64,000 bases of DNA from Salegentibacter salegens (GTDB lineage Bacteria; Bacteroidota; Bacteroidia; Flavobacteriales; Flavobacteriaceae), in NCBI RefSeq assembly GCF_900142975.1, contig NZ_LT670848.1, positions 186,001 to 250,000 of the forward strand, given 5' to 3'. Below, in pieces: positions 1 to 9,623 of the stretch; position 1 is the first letter of the stretch; each line of letters opens with the position of its first letter. Below the pieces are notes generated by a model. The model saw only the letters and a program-made list of their open reading frames with translations, was not told the DNA's origin and searched no databases. The position numbers and the translations under genes are program-made.

Positions 1-3
1 CTT

Positions 4-768
4 CTACGGGTTTTTCTTTATAATTTCGTGTGCCAGGCTCAAATAGTTACTGGCTCCTTTGCTGCCCGCGTCATAGTTAATAATACTTTCACCATAACTT
101 GGGGCTTCACTTAAACGCACATTTCTTTGAATGATTGTATCGAAAACCATCTCGCCAAAATGCTTCTGCACTTCTTCTACAACCTGGTTAGATAACCTTA
201 AACGGGAATCATACATAGTAAGCAATAAACCTTCAATATCCAGTTTGTTATTATGAATTTTCTGAACGCTTTTAATGGTATTTAATAATTTTCCTAAACC
301 TTCCAGCGCAAAATATTCACACTGTATTGGGATAACCACAGAATCTGAAGCGGTCAAAGCATTTAATGTTAACAAACCCAGGGAAGGGGCACAGTCAATT
401 AAAATAAAATCATAAAGCTCTTTTAGCGGGGTAATCGCCTTTTTCAGCATAGATTCCCTGGCATCCTGATCTACCAACTCAATTTCTATAGCTACAAGAT
501 CTATATGTGCAGGTATAATATCAAGATTTGGGGAGCTGGTTTTTTGAATGCAATCCTCGGGAGCTATGGAGTCTTCAAAAAGCTGGTAAGTACCTAATTC
601 AACCTCTTCCACGTCAATCCCGAGTCCGGAAGTGGCGTTGGCCTGTGGGTCTGCATCTATTAACAATACTTTCTTTTCAAGTACTCCAAGCGAAGCGGCC
701 AGGTTTACCGAGGTAGTGGTTTTGCCCACTCCTCCTTTTTGGTTTGCAATAGCAATGATTTTACCCAT
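4..768 (-). CDS. parA: ParA/Soj family chromosome-partitioning ATPase
   Basis: Complete 254-residue protein of usual ParA/Soj length. A deviant Walker A motif KGGVGKTT lies at residues 11-18, followed by the switch region DADPQANATSGLG near residue 40 and the DCAPSLG Walker B-like motif near residue 125. Family role: an ATP-dependent, nonspecific DNA-binding ATPase that works with ParB on origin-proximal parS sites to segregate chromosomes. The gene reads leftwards, so a parB partner would be expected just off the left edge; that is inference from common flavobacterial gene order. The start ATG directly precedes the MGKIIAIANQKGG N-terminus typical of the family. No plasmid genes are nearby, so a chromosomal copy is more likely. 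Confidence 0.95.
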   Translation of the reverse strand: MGKIIAIANQKGGVGKTTTSVNLAASLGVLEKKVLLIDADPQANATSGLGIDVEEVELGTYQLFEDSIAPEDCIQKTSSPNLDIIPAHIDLVAIEIELVDQDARESMLKKAITPLKELYDFILIDCAPSLGLLTLNALTASDSVVIPIQCEYFALEGLGKLLNTIKSVQKIHNNKLDIEGLLLTMYDSRLRLSNQVVEEVQKHFGEMVFDTIIQRNVRLSEAPSYGESIINYDAGSKGASNYLSLAHEIIKKNP

Positions 769-849
769 TAAGTCTTTATGATTTTTGAAGGGTAAAAATA
801 CAATTTATTACAGGTTTATAAAATGATTTTGTTAACAGCTTATACATAA

Positions 850-888
850 AAAACCGATTGTTGCCGGAAAAGCACAACAATCGGTTTT
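850..888 (-). terminator. Rho-independent terminator of the SDR gene
   Basis: A 14-bp perfect inverted repeat (arms 850-863 and 875-888, beginning AAAACCGATTG) separated by 11 bases, with A/T runs outside both arms. It sits 44 bp beyond the stop of the minus-strand SDR gene and upstream of parA, so it probably isolates the two transcripts. Confidence 0.8.
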
Positions 889-931
889 AAATGAAATAAA
901 TTCAGTAGAATTAATCTCTATTAAAATGGAG

Positions 932-1813
932 TTAGCTCCCTTTTTTCGATTTGATCATTGCTTCTAATTGGTCCCACATTTCCTCGGGAATTGCTTCCAG
1001 TAAATTGAACTGTCCGGCACCTTTTAGCCATTCCCCGCCATCTATGGTAATTACTTCACCATTTACATAAGCTGAAAAGTCTGAAACTAAATAAGCGGCA
1101 AGATTTGCCAGTTCCTGATGTTCCCCAACCCGTTTAAGCGGAACTTTTTTAGCAAGATCGAATTTGTCTTTCAAATCTCCCGGCAATAATCTATCCCAGG
1201 CACCTTTGGTAGGGAAGGGGCCTGGTGCAATTGCGTTAAACCTAATTCCGTATTTCGCCCATTCTACCGCTAAAGAGCGCGTCATAGCCAAAACTCCTGC
1301 TTTTGCGGTAGCGCTTGGTACTACATAAGCAGAACCTGTCCACGCATAAGTGGTCACAATATTAAGTACGGTTTTATCTTTTTGTTTTGTATCTATCCAA
1401 TGCTTTCCAAGCGCCATTGTGCAGTTTTTGCTTCCTTTTAAAACTATATCTATAATAGTATCAAATGCGTTGGCGCTTAATCTTTCAGTTGGGGAAATAA
1501 AGTTTCCTGCAGCGTTATTTAATAATACATCCACGCTTCCAAATTCTTTTAGAACTTCATCCCGCATATTTTCTACCTGTTCGTAATGCCTAACATCACA
1601 TTGAACAGCAAAACATTTACCTCCGGTTTCATTTTCAAGTTCTTTGGCGGTATTTTGTAGTTTTTCCAGGTTCCTGGAAGTAATAGCCACGTTAGCGCCA
1701 AGTTCCATAAAGTATTTGGTCATTGCTTTCCCGAGGCCGCTTCCTCCACCGGTTACGATTATCGTTTTGCCTTTTAAAGCATCGTCCCGAAGCATTTTTT
1801 TAGTATAATCCAT
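932..1813 (-). CDS. SDR-family 2,4-dienoyl-CoA reductase-type oxidoreductase
   Basis: 293-residue short-chain dehydrogenase/reductase. The NAD(P)-binding TGGGSGLG motif is at residues 21-28 and NNAAGN near 96. The active-site region has no classical YxxxK; instead it reads SAYVVPSATAKAG, with Ser in place of the usual Tyr before xxxLys. This is the pattern I know from mitochondrial/bacterial 2,4-dienoyl-CoA reductases of the SDR type (DECR), which reduce 2,4-dienoyl-CoA intermediates of polyunsaturated fatty acid beta-oxidation. The C-terminal DGGEWL motif also fits that group. The downstream methylmalonyl-CoA mutase genes suggest a fatty-acid/propionate catabolic neighbourhood. Substrate is inferred. 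Confidence 0.85.
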   Translation of the reverse strand: MDYTKKMLRDDALKGKTIIVTGGGSGLGKAMTKYFMELGANVAITSRNLEKLQNTAKELENETGGKCFAVQCDVRHYEQVENMRDEVLKEFGSVDVLLNNAAGNFISPTERLSANAFDTIIDIVLKGSKNCTMALGKHWIDTKQKDKTVLNIVTTYAWTGSAYVVPSATAKAGVLAMTRSLAVEWAKYGIRFNAIAPGPFPTKGAWDRLLPGDLKDKFDLAKKVPLKRVGEHQELANLAAYLVSDFSAYVNGEVITIDGGEWLKGAGQFNLLEAIPEEMWDQLEAMIKSKKGS

Positions 1814-2079
1814 AATTTTTTTAATTATCGGTTATCTGTTGTCAATTGTTAGTAATTTGTTGTGAGTTGTGGTTTTACCCCCGTTTAAATTAGGCTAGTG
1901 TAATTTAATAAGTTCGCCTGGTTACTTTCTTTAATTGTGGGCATTTATTTCGTTAAGTTTAAGTCCTGGCAATTGCTTTTCCTCAAAAAAAATAACCACC
2001 ACGTAAGATACATTATAAAATATTCAATTAAACTAAAGCTATTGAAAAGCTTACTGCAAACTGCCACTGCTCACTTATT

Positions 2080-4212
2080 TTACTCTTCTATCAAGATCTC
2101 CAAAAGCAGAATAGCGGCTTCACTTATTTTAGTTCCCGGTCCAAAAACAGCAACAGCGCCGGCATCAAATAAATATTGGTAATCTTGCGAAGGGATTACC
2201 CCGCCCACAATTACCATAATATCTTCTCGTCCTAATTTCTTTAATTCTTCCAGAACCTGCGGCACCAAGGTTTTATGACCTGCTGCCAATGAGGAGACTC
2301 CAAGAATATGCACATCGTTTTCCACGGCCTGTTTCGCAGCTTCTTTTGGTGTTTGAAAAAGTGGACCAATATCTACATCAAAACCAAGATCGGCATAACC
2401 GGTGGCTACCACTTTTGCACCACGATCATGGCCATCCTGACCCATTTTTGCGATCATAATTCGGGGTCTTCTTCCGTCTTGTTCTGCAAATTGATCGGCC
2501 AGTTCCCTGGCTTTTTTAAACGAAGTATTGTCTTTCATTTCTTTGGAATATACACCGCTAAAAGTTTGTACTTTGGCCTTATGCCTGCCGTAAACTTCTT
2601 CCAGCGCCTCGCTAATTTCACCTAAAGTTGCGCGATGTCTTGCTGCCTCAACAGCTAAACTAAGTAAATTGCCGTTTTCTTGTTTAGCACATTCGGTAAG
2701 ATCTTTTAAGGCTTTTTGTACTTTTTCGGTATTTCTTTCAGCTCTTATTTTTTCCAGGCGTGCTACCTGTTGTTTTCGAACGGTTTGGTTATCTACCTCT
2801 AAAGTAACCAGCTCATCTTCTTTTTCAAGTCGGTATTTGTTGGTGCCTACTATAATATCGGTTTCGCTGTCAATTCTCGCTTGTTTTTTAGCTGCGGCTT
2901 CTTCAATACGCATCTTTGGAATTCCTTCTTCAATGGCTTTGGTCATCCCACCAAGTTCTTCGACTTCTTCTATTAGTTTCCAGGCTTTTTCAGCAATTTC
3001 ATCGGTCATTTTTTCGACATAAAAACTACCAGCCCAGGGATCTACCGTTTTGGTGATTTTTGTTTCCTGTTGAAGGTGCAACTGCGTGTTTCTCGCTATT
3101 CTTGCTGAAAAATCTGTAGGTAGCGCAATGGCTTCATCTAAAGCATTGGTGTGTAAACTTTGGGTTCCGCCAAAGGCTGCTGCTGAAGCTTCAATACAGG
3201 TTCGAGCTACATTATTAAAAGGATCCTGTTCGGTTAAACTCCAGCCGCTGGTTTGCGAATGCGTTCTAAGCGAAAGTGATTTTGCATTTTTCGGATTAAA
3301 TTGCTTTACGAGTTTTGCCCAAAGCATTCTGGCGGCTCGCATTTTAGCGATTTCCATAAAATGGTTCATCCCAATTCCCCAGAAAAATGAAAGTCGGGGA
3401 GCAAAACTGTCTATATCCATCCCGGCTTCCAGGCCTTTGCGAATATATTCCAATCCGTCGGCTAAGGTGTAAGCCAGTTCAATATCGCAGGTAGCACCGG
3501 CTTCCTGCATATGATAACCCGAAATACTGATGCTGTTGAATTTCGGCATATTCTGCGAAGAATATTCAAAAATATCTGAAATAATCTTCATAGAGGGAGT
3601 AGGAGGGTAGATGTAGGTATTCCTCACCATAAACTCCTTTAAAATGTCATTTTGAATCGTACCCGAAAGTTGTTCGGGTTTTACGCCTTGTTCTTCTGCA
3701 GCTACAATATAAAAAGCTAAAACCGGCAAAACCGCACCGTTCATCGTCATAGAAACCGACATTTTATCGAGCGGAATCTGGTCGAAAAGGATCTTTATAT
3801 CCTCAACAGAATCTATGGCAACACCGGCTTTTCCAACATCACCAACCACACGCTCGTGATCACTGTCGTACCCGCGATGCGTAGGAAGATCAAAAGCTAC
3901 CGAAAGTCCTTTCTGCCCGGCAGCGAGGTTTCTTCGGTAAAAAGCATTGCTTTCTTCTGCAGTAGAAAATCCGGCATACTGGCGAATTGTCCAGGGGCGG
4001 CTCACATACATCGTACTATAAGGCCCGCGCAGATATGGAGGTATCCCGGCAGCAAAATTTAAATGCTTTAAATCTTTAATATCTTCTTTTGAATAAGAAG
4101 GCTGTAAATCTATTTCTTCAGGAGTTTCAAAACTCGTGTTTTCTCCCTCTTTTTGTCTTTTTCCAAGTTCAGGCTGTTGTAATTTTATATGTTGAAGGTC
4201 TTTTCTTTGCAT
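2080..4212 (-). CDS. mutB: Methylmalonyl-CoA mutase large (B12-binding) subunit
   Basis: 710 residues, the usual length of the large chain. It contains the N-terminal TIM-barrel acyl-CoA mutase domain ([18 protein letters not shown] near residue 73, typical of the catalytic entrance) and a C-terminal cobalamin-binding domain from about residue 584. The base-off DxHxxG motif is DGHDRG at residues 593-598, with His595 as the expected lower cobalt ligand. The enzyme interconverts (R)-methylmalonyl-CoA and succinyl-CoA. It lies 15 bp downstream of the small-subunit gene on the same strand, so the two form an operon. No frameshift or missing key motif was seen. Confidence 0.97.
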   Translation of the reverse strand: MQRKDLQHIKLQQPELGKRQKEGENTSFETPEEIDLQPSYSKEDIKDLKHLNFAAGIPPYLRGPYSTMYVSRPWTIRQYAGFSTAEESNAFYRRNLAAGQKGLSVAFDLPTHRGYDSDHERVVGDVGKAGVAIDSVEDIKILFDQIPLDKMSVSMTMNGAVLPVLAFYIVAAEEQGVKPEQLSGTIQNDILKEFMVRNTYIYPPTPSMKIISDIFEYSSQNMPKFNSISISGYHMQEAGATCDIELAYTLADGLEYIRKGLEAGMDIDSFAPRLSFFWGIGMNHFMEIAKMRAARMLWAKLVKQFNPKNAKSLSLRTHSQTSGWSLTEQDPFNNVARTCIEASAAAFGGTQSLHTNALDEAIALPTDFSARIARNTQLHLQQETKITKTVDPWAGSFYVEKMTDEIAEKAWKLIEEVEELGGMTKAIEEGIPKMRIEEAAAKKQARIDSETDIIVGTNKYRLEKEDELVTLEVDNQTVRKQQVARLEKIRAERNTEKVQKALKDLTECAKQENGNLLSLAVEAARHRATLGEISEALEEVYGRHKAKVQTFSGVYSKEMKDNTSFKKARELADQFAEQDGRRPRIMIAKMGQDGHDRGAKVVATGYADLGFDVDIGPLFQTPKEAAKQAVENDVHILGVSSLAAGHKTLVPQVLEELKKLGREDIMVIVGGVIPSQDYQYLFDAGAVAVFGPGTKISEAAILLLEILIEE

Positions 4213-4227
4213 AGCTAATTTTTAAAA

Positions 4228-5610
4228 TTAATCGGCTTTTTCCTGCTTTAGGCGTTCTTGTTCTACTTGTTCGCTTAAACGTCTTTCCAGGATAGGTTCA
4301 ATTAAAGTTTTACGCGGATTTTGCTTTAAAAAGGGATACAATTCCAGTTCATCTTTCATTTTATCCTGCGGATTTTCGAATTTATTGGTGCCAATTAATA
4401 CCAATTCTCCACTATCAAATTGCTCCTGTTCTTTTTTAGCGCTTTCCTTAATTTTGCGCTGAATAACCCCTTCTTTGAGTTGTTTTAAAAATCCGCCGCC
4501 TTTTTCAATTTCTTTAAAAATATCTAAAGCCATATCCGCAAATTGTTTGGTAAGGCTTTCAATATAGTAAGCACCTTCGGCTGCATTAGCAACCTTGTCA
4601 AGATAAGCCTCGTGTTTCATCACTAACAATTGGTTTCTGGCGATCCTGTCGCCAAATTCATTGTTTTTATGATAAATCGCATCGTAAGGCATATTATAAA
4701 CCGTATTGGCACCGCCTAAAACCGCGCTCATACTTTCAGTAGTAGTTCTTAGCAGATTTACATTAAAATCGTATAGTGTCTTATTTCTTTTAGTGGGCTG
4801 AGCCAGGATATGGCAGGTCTCCGGAACGCTATATTCTGAAGCCAAAGTAGCGTATAGCCATCTCAGCGCTTTAATTTTAGCAATTTCGAAGAAATAGTTT
4901 GGCCCGGAAGCGATTAAAAATTGAGGTTGAAATTCCTTGAAATTTGAGTTTTCCTGAAAATGGTTCAGGTATTCGTTAACGTGGGAAAGGGCATAAGCCA
5001 ATTGCTGCGGAATATTAGCCCCTGCATTTTGATATAAAGTGGTATCTATGCTGATTACCGACTTAAATGCTTCAGAATTATCAAAGATACCATCCAGAAT
5101 TTGGTGGTCTTTTTCAAGGTTTTGAAACCAATTTCCGGAACGGGCAAGGTTTCCTACAATATCAAATTGAAGGAAAATCTGATGTTTTTTTTCATTAAAA
5201 AACTCTCGAAAACGTTTGAAATAATCTTCAGAAAAAAAGTTGAAACTAAAGTAAATTATAGTTTTTTCCAGTTCTATACTTTTCAGTAATTTTTCAATAG
5301 AAACTTCTTCATTTGGGATGATAAACCAAAGGCTTTCGGTTCCTTTATTAAGGACTTCCTGGGCTCGCCGATTAGTTTTTTCCGCAGAAGCAACGTATAA
5401 CCGCTCGCAAATGTTCCAGTTTTTTGGAGAAGGTGTTTTTATACTTTCTTCAACATCTTCAGCACTATAAAAAGGTTTTATATTGATTCCGTCCAGGGAT
5501 TTATAGACGAGTTTCTCGTTATAATCGGCTCCCTTAAGATCAAATTGTATTTTTTGTTTCCATTGCTTTGCAGAAACTTCTTCAAATTCCTGAAATAATG
5601 ATTCTTTCAT
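4228..5610 (-). CDS. mutA: Methylmalonyl-CoA mutase small subunit
   Basis: 460-residue MutA-type chain: it resembles the mutase barrel of MutB but is much shorter and lacks the C-terminal B12-binding DxHxxG domain. Shared segments include the TTTESMSAVLGGANTVYNMP stretch and GDRIARNQLL, matching the equivalent parts of the large subunit. It pairs with MutB to form the heterodimeric mutase of bacterial propionate/succinate metabolism. It starts 20 bp after the stop of the DivIC-like gene, so the three genes are probably co-transcribed. Sequence divergence from MutB is normal for this non-catalytic partner. Confidence 0.93.
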   Translation of the reverse strand: MKESLFQEFEEVSAKQWKQKIQFDLKGADYNEKLVYKSLDGINIKPFYSAEDVEESIKTPSPKNWNICERLYVASAEKTNRRAQEVLNKGTESLWFIIPNEEVSIEKLLKSIELEKTIIYFSFNFFSEDYFKRFREFFNEKKHQIFLQFDIVGNLARSGNWFQNLEKDHQILDGIFDNSEAFKSVISIDTTLYQNAGANIPQQLAYALSHVNEYLNHFQENSNFKEFQPQFLIASGPNYFFEIAKIKALRWLYATLASEYSVPETCHILAQPTKRNKTLYDFNVNLLRTTTESMSAVLGGANTVYNMPYDAIYHKNNEFGDRIARNQLLVMKHEAYLDKVANAAEGAYYIESLTKQFADMALDIFKEIEKGGGFLKQLKEGVIQRKIKESAKKEQEQFDSGELVLIGTNKFENPQDKMKDELELYPFLKQNPRKTLIEPILERRLSEQVEQERLKQEKAD

Positions 5611-5630
5611 TGTGTGGTTTTTCTGAAAAA

Positions 5631-5948
5631 TTAATCCTGAATTGTGTCGTATTCAATGATGAATATTTCTTCATTGGGACGTTTCATATAATACTGCTGA
5701 CGGGCAAATTTTTCCATTTCTACTGAATCCTGAAGCTGCTCGATGGTTGTTTTATCTTTAGAAATTTCATTTTCGTAATACTGCCTGTTTTCTTCAAGTT
5801 CCTCTACTTCCTGATTGAGTTCATTATGGACTAACCAGGAATTACTATCTAAAAAAAACATCCAACCTCCAAAAATAAGTATTAGCAGCACGTATTTGTT
5901 GCTGATAATTCTAAACCATTTTTTGTTTCTTAATTCTTTTAATTTCAC
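5631..5948 (-). CDS. Septum formation initiator (FtsB/DivIC-like) protein
   Basis: 105-residue protein with a short cytoplasmic basic N-terminus, one transmembrane helix (about residues 18-36, VLLILIFGGWMFFLDSNSW), and an extracytoplasmic coiled coil rich in Glu/Gln (LNQEVEELEENRQYYENEI). The tail carries the EKFARQQYYMKRPNEEIFIIE segment typical of the FtsB/DivIC family. The family bridges FtsQ/FtsL and the septal synthase complex in cell division. In flavobacteria it commonly sits between udk and mutA, as here. Assignment rests on topology and the C-terminal motif. Confidence 0.88.
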   Translation of the reverse strand: MKLKELRNKKWFRIISNKYVLLILIFGGWMFFLDSNSWLVHNELNQEVEELEENRQYYENEISKDKTTIEQLQDSVEMEKFARQQYYMKRPNEEIFIIEYDTIQD

Positions 5949-6036
5949 ACCTTCTAACTTCAGTAACTAATTAAGATTGTTTTGGTTAAGCCGTAAAACT
6001 TAAATTTTAGCGGCTATTTGGCTTAAAGATACAAAA

Positions 6037-6645
6037 TTAGGTCAAGCGGTCTTTGATAATGGTTTGCACAATATCAACAGCTACGGTGTTGTAACGGTTG
6101 GTGGGAATAATTAGATCGGCAAATTCTTTGGTAGGTTCTATAAATTGCTGATGCATTGGCTTCAGCGTAGTTTGGTAGCGCCATAAAACTTCGTCTAAAT
6201 CGCGGCCACGTTCAGAAATATCCCTTTTAAGTCGGCGAATTAAACGCTCATCACTATCGGCATGAACGTAAATTTTAATGTCGAACATCTCCCTAATATC
6301 TGGATGGGCGAAGATTAGAATACCTTCTACAATCACCACCTTTCTAGGCTGGGTTTCAAGGGTTTGTTTAGTACGATTATGTTCGGTGAAGGAATAAACA
6401 GGCTGCTGAATGGTATTGCCTGCTTTAAGTTCTTTTAAATGTTCTACTAAAAGATCGAAATCTATAGATTTTGGATGGTCAAAATTGGTTTTAACCCGCT
6501 CTTCTTTAGCTAAATGACTTAGGTCTTTATAGTAGGAATCCTGGGAAATAACATCTACCTCTTCATTTTTTAATTCGTCTATAATTTGCCTTACTACCGT
6601 AGTTTTTCCACTACCGGTTCCACCTGTAATTCCTATAATGAGCAT
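6037..6645 (-). CDS. udk: Uridine kinase
   Basis: 202 residues, standard length. The P-loop GITGGTGSGKTT is at residues 5-16, followed by the DSYYKDLS substrate segment near residue 40 and NFDHPKSIDFDLL, both hallmarks of Udk. The enzyme phosphorylates uridine and cytidine in pyrimidine salvage in the cytoplasm. The gene lies 88 bp upstream of the DivIC-like gene on the same strand, with no clear terminator between them. A terminator for the preceding gene lies just before its start. Confidence 0.95.
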   Translation of the reverse strand: MLIIGITGGTGSGKTTVVRQIIDELKNEEVDVISQDSYYKDLSHLAKEERVKTNFDHPKSIDFDLLVEHLKELKAGNTIQQPVYSFTEHNRTKQTLETQPRKVVIVEGILIFAHPDIREMFDIKIYVHADSDERLIRRLKRDISERGRDLDEVLWRYQTTLKPMHQQFIEPTKEFADLIIPTNRYNTVAVDIVQTIIKDRLT

Positions 6646-6652
6646 CTAAAAA

Positions 6653-6686
6653 AATTTGGGGCAAATTTAAACATTTGCCCCAAATT
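6653..6686 (-). terminator. Rho-independent terminator after the sugar dehydrogenase gene
   Basis: 14-bp perfect inverted repeat (arms 6653-6666 and 6673-6686, AATTTGGGGCAAAT and its complement) with a 6-base loop. It is followed on the minus strand by a T run. It lies between the stop of the 6739-7944 gene and the udk start, which is only 8 bp beyond it. Confidence 0.85.
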
Positions 6687-6738
6687 AGAAATAAATATGA
6701 TGTTTTAATTCCTAAGCCTTGATCTTAGGGACTATAAA

Positions 6739-7944
6739 TTATTCGGCTTCTCCATGTGGTAGCAATTTTACTATTCCTGTACCTTCTACAGCAGCGTAAA
6801 TAAAACCATCAGGACCTTGTTGAACATCTCTTAATCTTCCAAGACCTTCTAATAACTTTTCCCGTTTGGTTACTTCGCCATTTTCTATTGCTAAATGTTC
6901 TAAATATTGAAATTTAAGTGCGCCAACTAATAAGTTTCCTTTTAGTTCAGGATATTTATCTGAAGTTACTTTTTCAAATCCGCTAGGAGCAATTGATGGT
7001 AGCCAGTAGGTAAGTGGGTTTTGAAATTCAGGTCCTGTTCTATCTTCAGTAATCGTGGTACCGTCATAATTCTCGCCATAGGTTACTACAGGCCATCCAT
7101 AATTTTTTCCGGCTATAACTACGTTTATCTCATCACCACCTTTTGGGCCGTGTTCATTAACCCAGACTTCCCCGGTTTCTTCGTTGAAAATCATTCCCTG
7201 CGGATTTCTATGTCCGTAAGAATAAATAGCTTCTTTGGCGTTTTCTTCACCTACAAAAGGATTGTCTGAAGGAATACTCCCGTCTAAGTTAAGACGGTAG
7301 ATCTTACCACCGTCTCTGGTAATATCCTGCGGATTAACATCTCGATTTCCTCGATCTCCAATGCTGAAAAACAGGTGACCTTCACCATCAAACACAATCC
7401 TTGAACCAAAATGCTGGCCTCTGGTTGAATTTGGTTCGGCTTTGTAAAGATCTTCACGATTGGTTAATTCATTATTTTCAAGTTTAGCACGCATTAAGGC
7501 AGTATTTCCACCTTCGCCTTCGCCTTCACCTTCATCTGATGAATAGGTGATATAAACCCAATTGTTGTTCTCAAAATCGGGATGAAGGGCGATATCCAGT
7601 AATCCGCCCTGTCCCTGGTTGTAAATCTCGGGACTACCGTTGATGGCTACTCTTTTTCCATCTTTAAAATGATAAATGTCTCCACCTTTTTCGGTTGCGA
7701 GAATGCTGCCATCAGGAAGGAAGTCAAAGCCCCATGGAATTGACATGTTCTCTGCAACGACTTCGTGTTCATACTCTTTTTCGGGAGAAACAGCTTCAGG
7801 CATTTCTTTAGGAACTGGATTATTAGAATCCTGGTTATTTGTTTCTGTTGGTTCTTCAACTTCCGCTTTTTCTTCAGATTTTTGGTTATCGCCGCAGGCC
7901 GAAAAAGTAAAAATTAAGCCTAGTAATAATAAAATTCGCTTCAT
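6739..7944 (-). CDS. PQQ-dependent (glucose/sorbosone dehydrogenase-like) lipoprotein
   Basis: 401 residues with an N-terminal lipoprotein signal (MKRILLLLGLIFTFSACGDN, Cys17 as lipobox cysteine) and an acidic Asn/Glu-rich linker. A beta-propeller of the PQQ-dependent sugar dehydrogenase (YliI/GDH-B) family follows: WGFDFLPDG, GGLLDIALHPDF, GQHFGSRIVFDGEGHLFFSIGDRG, YSYGHRNPQGM, NEHGPKGGDE and NYGWP. These match conserved propeller blades and the Ca/PQQ-binding region. Predicted to oxidise aldose sugars in the periplasm or at the membrane surface; the substrate is unknown. An IS4 element is inserted 57 bp upstream of its ATG and may have displaced part of its promoter region. Confidence 0.9.
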   Translation of the reverse strand: MKRILLLLGLIFTFSACGDNQKSEEKAEVEEPTETNNQDSNNPVPKEMPEAVSPEKEYEHEVVAENMSIPWGFDFLPDGSILATEKGGDIYHFKDGKRVAINGSPEIYNQGQGGLLDIALHPDFENNNWVYITYSSDEGEGEGEGGNTALMRAKLENNELTNREDLYKAEPNSTRGQHFGSRIVFDGEGHLFFSIGDRGNRDVNPQDITRDGGKIYRLNLDGSIPSDNPFVGEENAKEAIYSYGHRNPQGMIFNEETGEVWVNEHGPKGGDEINVVIAGKNYGWPVVTYGENYDGTTITEDRTGPEFQNPLTYWLPSIAPSGFEKVTSDKYPELKGNLLVGALKFQYLEHLAIENGEVTKREKLLEGLGRLRDVQQGPDGFIYAAVEGTGIVKLLPHGEAE

Positions 7945-7991
7945 AATAATTTTTTTTGTGATTAGCTTATCCTACGTTATCAGTAAGATTT

Positions 7992-8000
7992 AACTAAGAT
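7992..8000. repeat. Left 9-bp target-site duplication of IS4 copy 1
   Basis: AACTAAGAT directly precedes the left inverted repeat. An identical 9-mer at 9389-9397 directly follows the right end. This fixes the element boundaries. Confidence 0.95.
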
Positions 8001-9388
8001 CACAACCATCCGAAAGTTGAAAAATAAAATAGCCTGAGAATCCCTTATTTTTGTTTTGGACAAAAAAAATAATTTTTATGGGACTCTTCAGGCGCACTAA
8101 AAATACAAACAAACCTCTTCTTCGACAAATAATTGACCTATGTCCTCGCTGGATGCTCACGCGTTGTGCCGATGAGCACAATGGCGACAAGGGGTGCAGC
8201 AGATATAAGACCTACGATCAATTCGTTGCCCAAACTTTCGGACAGCTGAATAAATGCTACACTCTTAGTGACATTTCCACTGGTATCGGGGTCAGCGAAA
8301 CATTTATTTCGGATTTGGGTCTTGAGCAGAGCCCAGCGCGTTCTACCATGAGCGATGGCAACAAAAAGAGGAGTTATAAAGTCTTCGAGAGCTTATATTA
8401 CCGGTTGTTAGGGCACTATGGCCGACTATTGTCGAAGCACGGACAGTCTCATATAATCAAGGAAATCAAAGACCGTGACATAAAATTGATCGACAGCACC
8501 ACGATCAGTCTATGTCTGTCCATGTTCGATTGGGCAAAGTTTCGGACAGCTAAAGGAGGTATAAAAATACATACCTGCTGGGACGATGCCATGATGATCC
8601 CCGATATGGTCAATATAACAGAGGCAAAGCTCCATGACAGCAAAGGACTGGCCCAATCCGTTTTCCGAAAGGGAACGGTCATCGTGGAGGACAGGGCGTA
8701 CTTCGATTTTCTGTTGATGCGCCAGAGGATCGCGGCAGAAAATGTTTTTGTCACTCGCATCAAGATCAATACGGTCTATCAAACCTTGGAAGAACTGGAG
8801 CTCCCCGAAGGTAGCGATCAGGATATCCTAAAAGACGAGATCATCGTTTTACCAAGCAAGAAGGCCGTGGAAACAGGCATTGCGGAACACCCTCTCCGGT
8901 TGGTGCACGTTTATAAGCAGGACGAGAACAAAGTGATAGAAATAATCACCAACAACTTGGATTGGAGCGCCAGGACCATCGCGGACCTTTATAAAAAACG
9001 ATGGGATATTGAACTTTTTTTTAAGGCGATAAAACAGAACCTCCAAATAAAGACCTTCCTTGGAACCAGTGAGAACGCCGTAAAATCACAAATATACATC
9101 GCGCTCATAACCTATTTGCTGCTCCAGATAATTGTGAGGACAATAGCCAAAAAAGAACATGCATTTTCCAATTTCGTGGAAAAGATCAGGATCTGTCTAT
9201 GTTTTTATCTTACCCTCGATTATGCCTGCAATACCGTAGGAGAAGGGGCGAAAAGAATAAGGGGTCAGACCAAACTCCACTATAGGGTAGATCCAGACTT
9301 ATTTTCTCCCATTAGCCCTAATTGAAGCCTGAAAATAGGGGTGGCCGAAGGTTTTAGGTTTAAAGTCAAAAACTTTCGGATGAGTGTG
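8001..9388 (+). mobile_element. IS4-family insertion sequence, copy 1 (1388 bp)
   Basis: Bounded by imperfect terminal inverted repeats (left CACAACCATCCGAAAGTT, right end complement CACACTCATCCGAAAGTT; 16 of 18 identical) and a 9-bp duplication AACTAAGAT at 7992-8000 and 9389-9397. It carries one transposase. A -7 box of Bacteroidetes type (TATTTTTG, 8046-8053) lies upstream of the transposase ATG. A second copy of the same length is at 58794-60181 with an identical predicted transposase. It sits between the sugar dehydrogenase gene and tRNA-Pro, close to the start of the tRNA promoter (9419). Confidence 0.96.
8078..9325 (+). CDS. IS4-family transposase (copy 1)
   Basis: 415 residues from the ATG at 8078. 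A longer frame opens at a TTG at 8051, but that codon lies inside the likely -7 promoter box, so ATG 8078 is preferred. An N-terminal DUF4372-like segment (KPLLRQIIDLCPRWML) precedes a DDE catalytic core: DSTTISLC (first Asp), VEDRAYFDF (second Asp) and the IS4 signature Y-x2-R-x3-E-x6-K in YKKRWDIELFFKAIK. All expected catalytic residues are present and the frame is intact, so this copy is probably active. The copy at 58871-60118 is identical in predicted sequence. Confidence 0.96.
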   Translation: MGLFRRTKNTNKPLLRQIIDLCPRWMLTRCADEHNGDKGCSRYKTYDQFVAQTFGQLNKCYTLSDISTGIGVSETFISDLGLEQSPARSTMSDGNKKRSYKVFESLYYRLLGHYGRLLSKHGQSHIIKEIKDRDIKLIDSTTISLCLSMFDWAKFRTAKGGIKIHTCWDDAMMIPDMVNITEAKLHDSKGLAQSVFRKGTVIVEDRAYFDFLLMRQRIAAENVFVTRIKINTVYQTLEELELPEGSDQDILKDEIIVLPSKKAVETGIAEHPLRLVHVYKQDENKVIEIITNNLDWSARTIADLYKKRWDIELFFKAIKQNLQIKTFLGTSENAVKSQIYIALITYLLLQIIVRTIAKKEHAFSNFVEKIRICLCFYLTLDYACNTVGEGAKRIRGQTKLHYRVDPDLFSPISPN

Positions 9389-9397
9389 AACTAAGAT
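9389..9397. repeat. Right 9-bp target-site duplication of IS4 copy 1
   Basis: AACTAAGAT, identical to 7992-8000, directly after the right inverted repeat. Confidence 0.95.
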
Positions 9398-9418
9398 ATA
9401 AAAAATCTAAAGTTTTTC

Positions 9419-9447
9419 TTGTAGAGTGATAACTTTTCTTATATTTG
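9419..9447 (+). promoter_or_regulatory. Promoter of tRNA-Pro
   Basis: TTG at 9419-9421, an 18-bp spacer and TATATTTG at 9440-9447. This is a good match to the Bacteroidetes sigma-ABfr consensus (TTG-N19-TAnnTTTG). It lies 80 bp upstream of the mature tRNA and just downstream of the IS4 right end, so the insertion left it intact. Confidence 0.7.
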
Positions 9448-9527
9448 CACCCGCTTTGAAGGATATTAATGATGACAAAGCAGCTTGAAATATTGGATTT
9501 TAACTGATAACGTGAGTTATCAAGCTA

Positions 9528-9602
9528 CGGGGTGTAGCGTAGCCCGGTTATCGCGCCTGCTTTGGGAGCAGGAGGCCGCAGGTTCGAATCCTGCCACCCC
9601 GA
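9528..9602 (+). tRNA. tRNA-Pro (anticodon TGG)
   Basis: 75-nt cloverleaf. Acceptor stem CGGGGTG (9528-9534) pairs with CACCCCG (9595-9601), with discriminator A at 9602. The anticodon arm is CCTGC-TTTGGGA-GCAGG, giving anticodon TGG at 9563-9565. The T arm has the GGTTCGAATCC signature. CCA is not encoded. An integrase gene begins 249 bp downstream, which makes the tRNA 3' end a candidate attachment site. Confidence 0.97.
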
Positions 9603-9623
9603 CTTTTACAAGTTATATTTTAA

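Noticed and set aside
8051..8077. TTG start codon extending the IS4 transposase by nine residues
   Set aside because: The TTG lies inside a TAnnTTTG promoter box; the ATG at 8078 is the sensible start. The same applies at 58844-58870.
9568..9602. A second copy of the tRNA-Pro 3' end as right attachment site
   Set aside because: I read the window for the GGTTCGAATCCTGCCACCCC segment and found no further copy. TTCGAATCCT at 34303 is only the radC target sequence.
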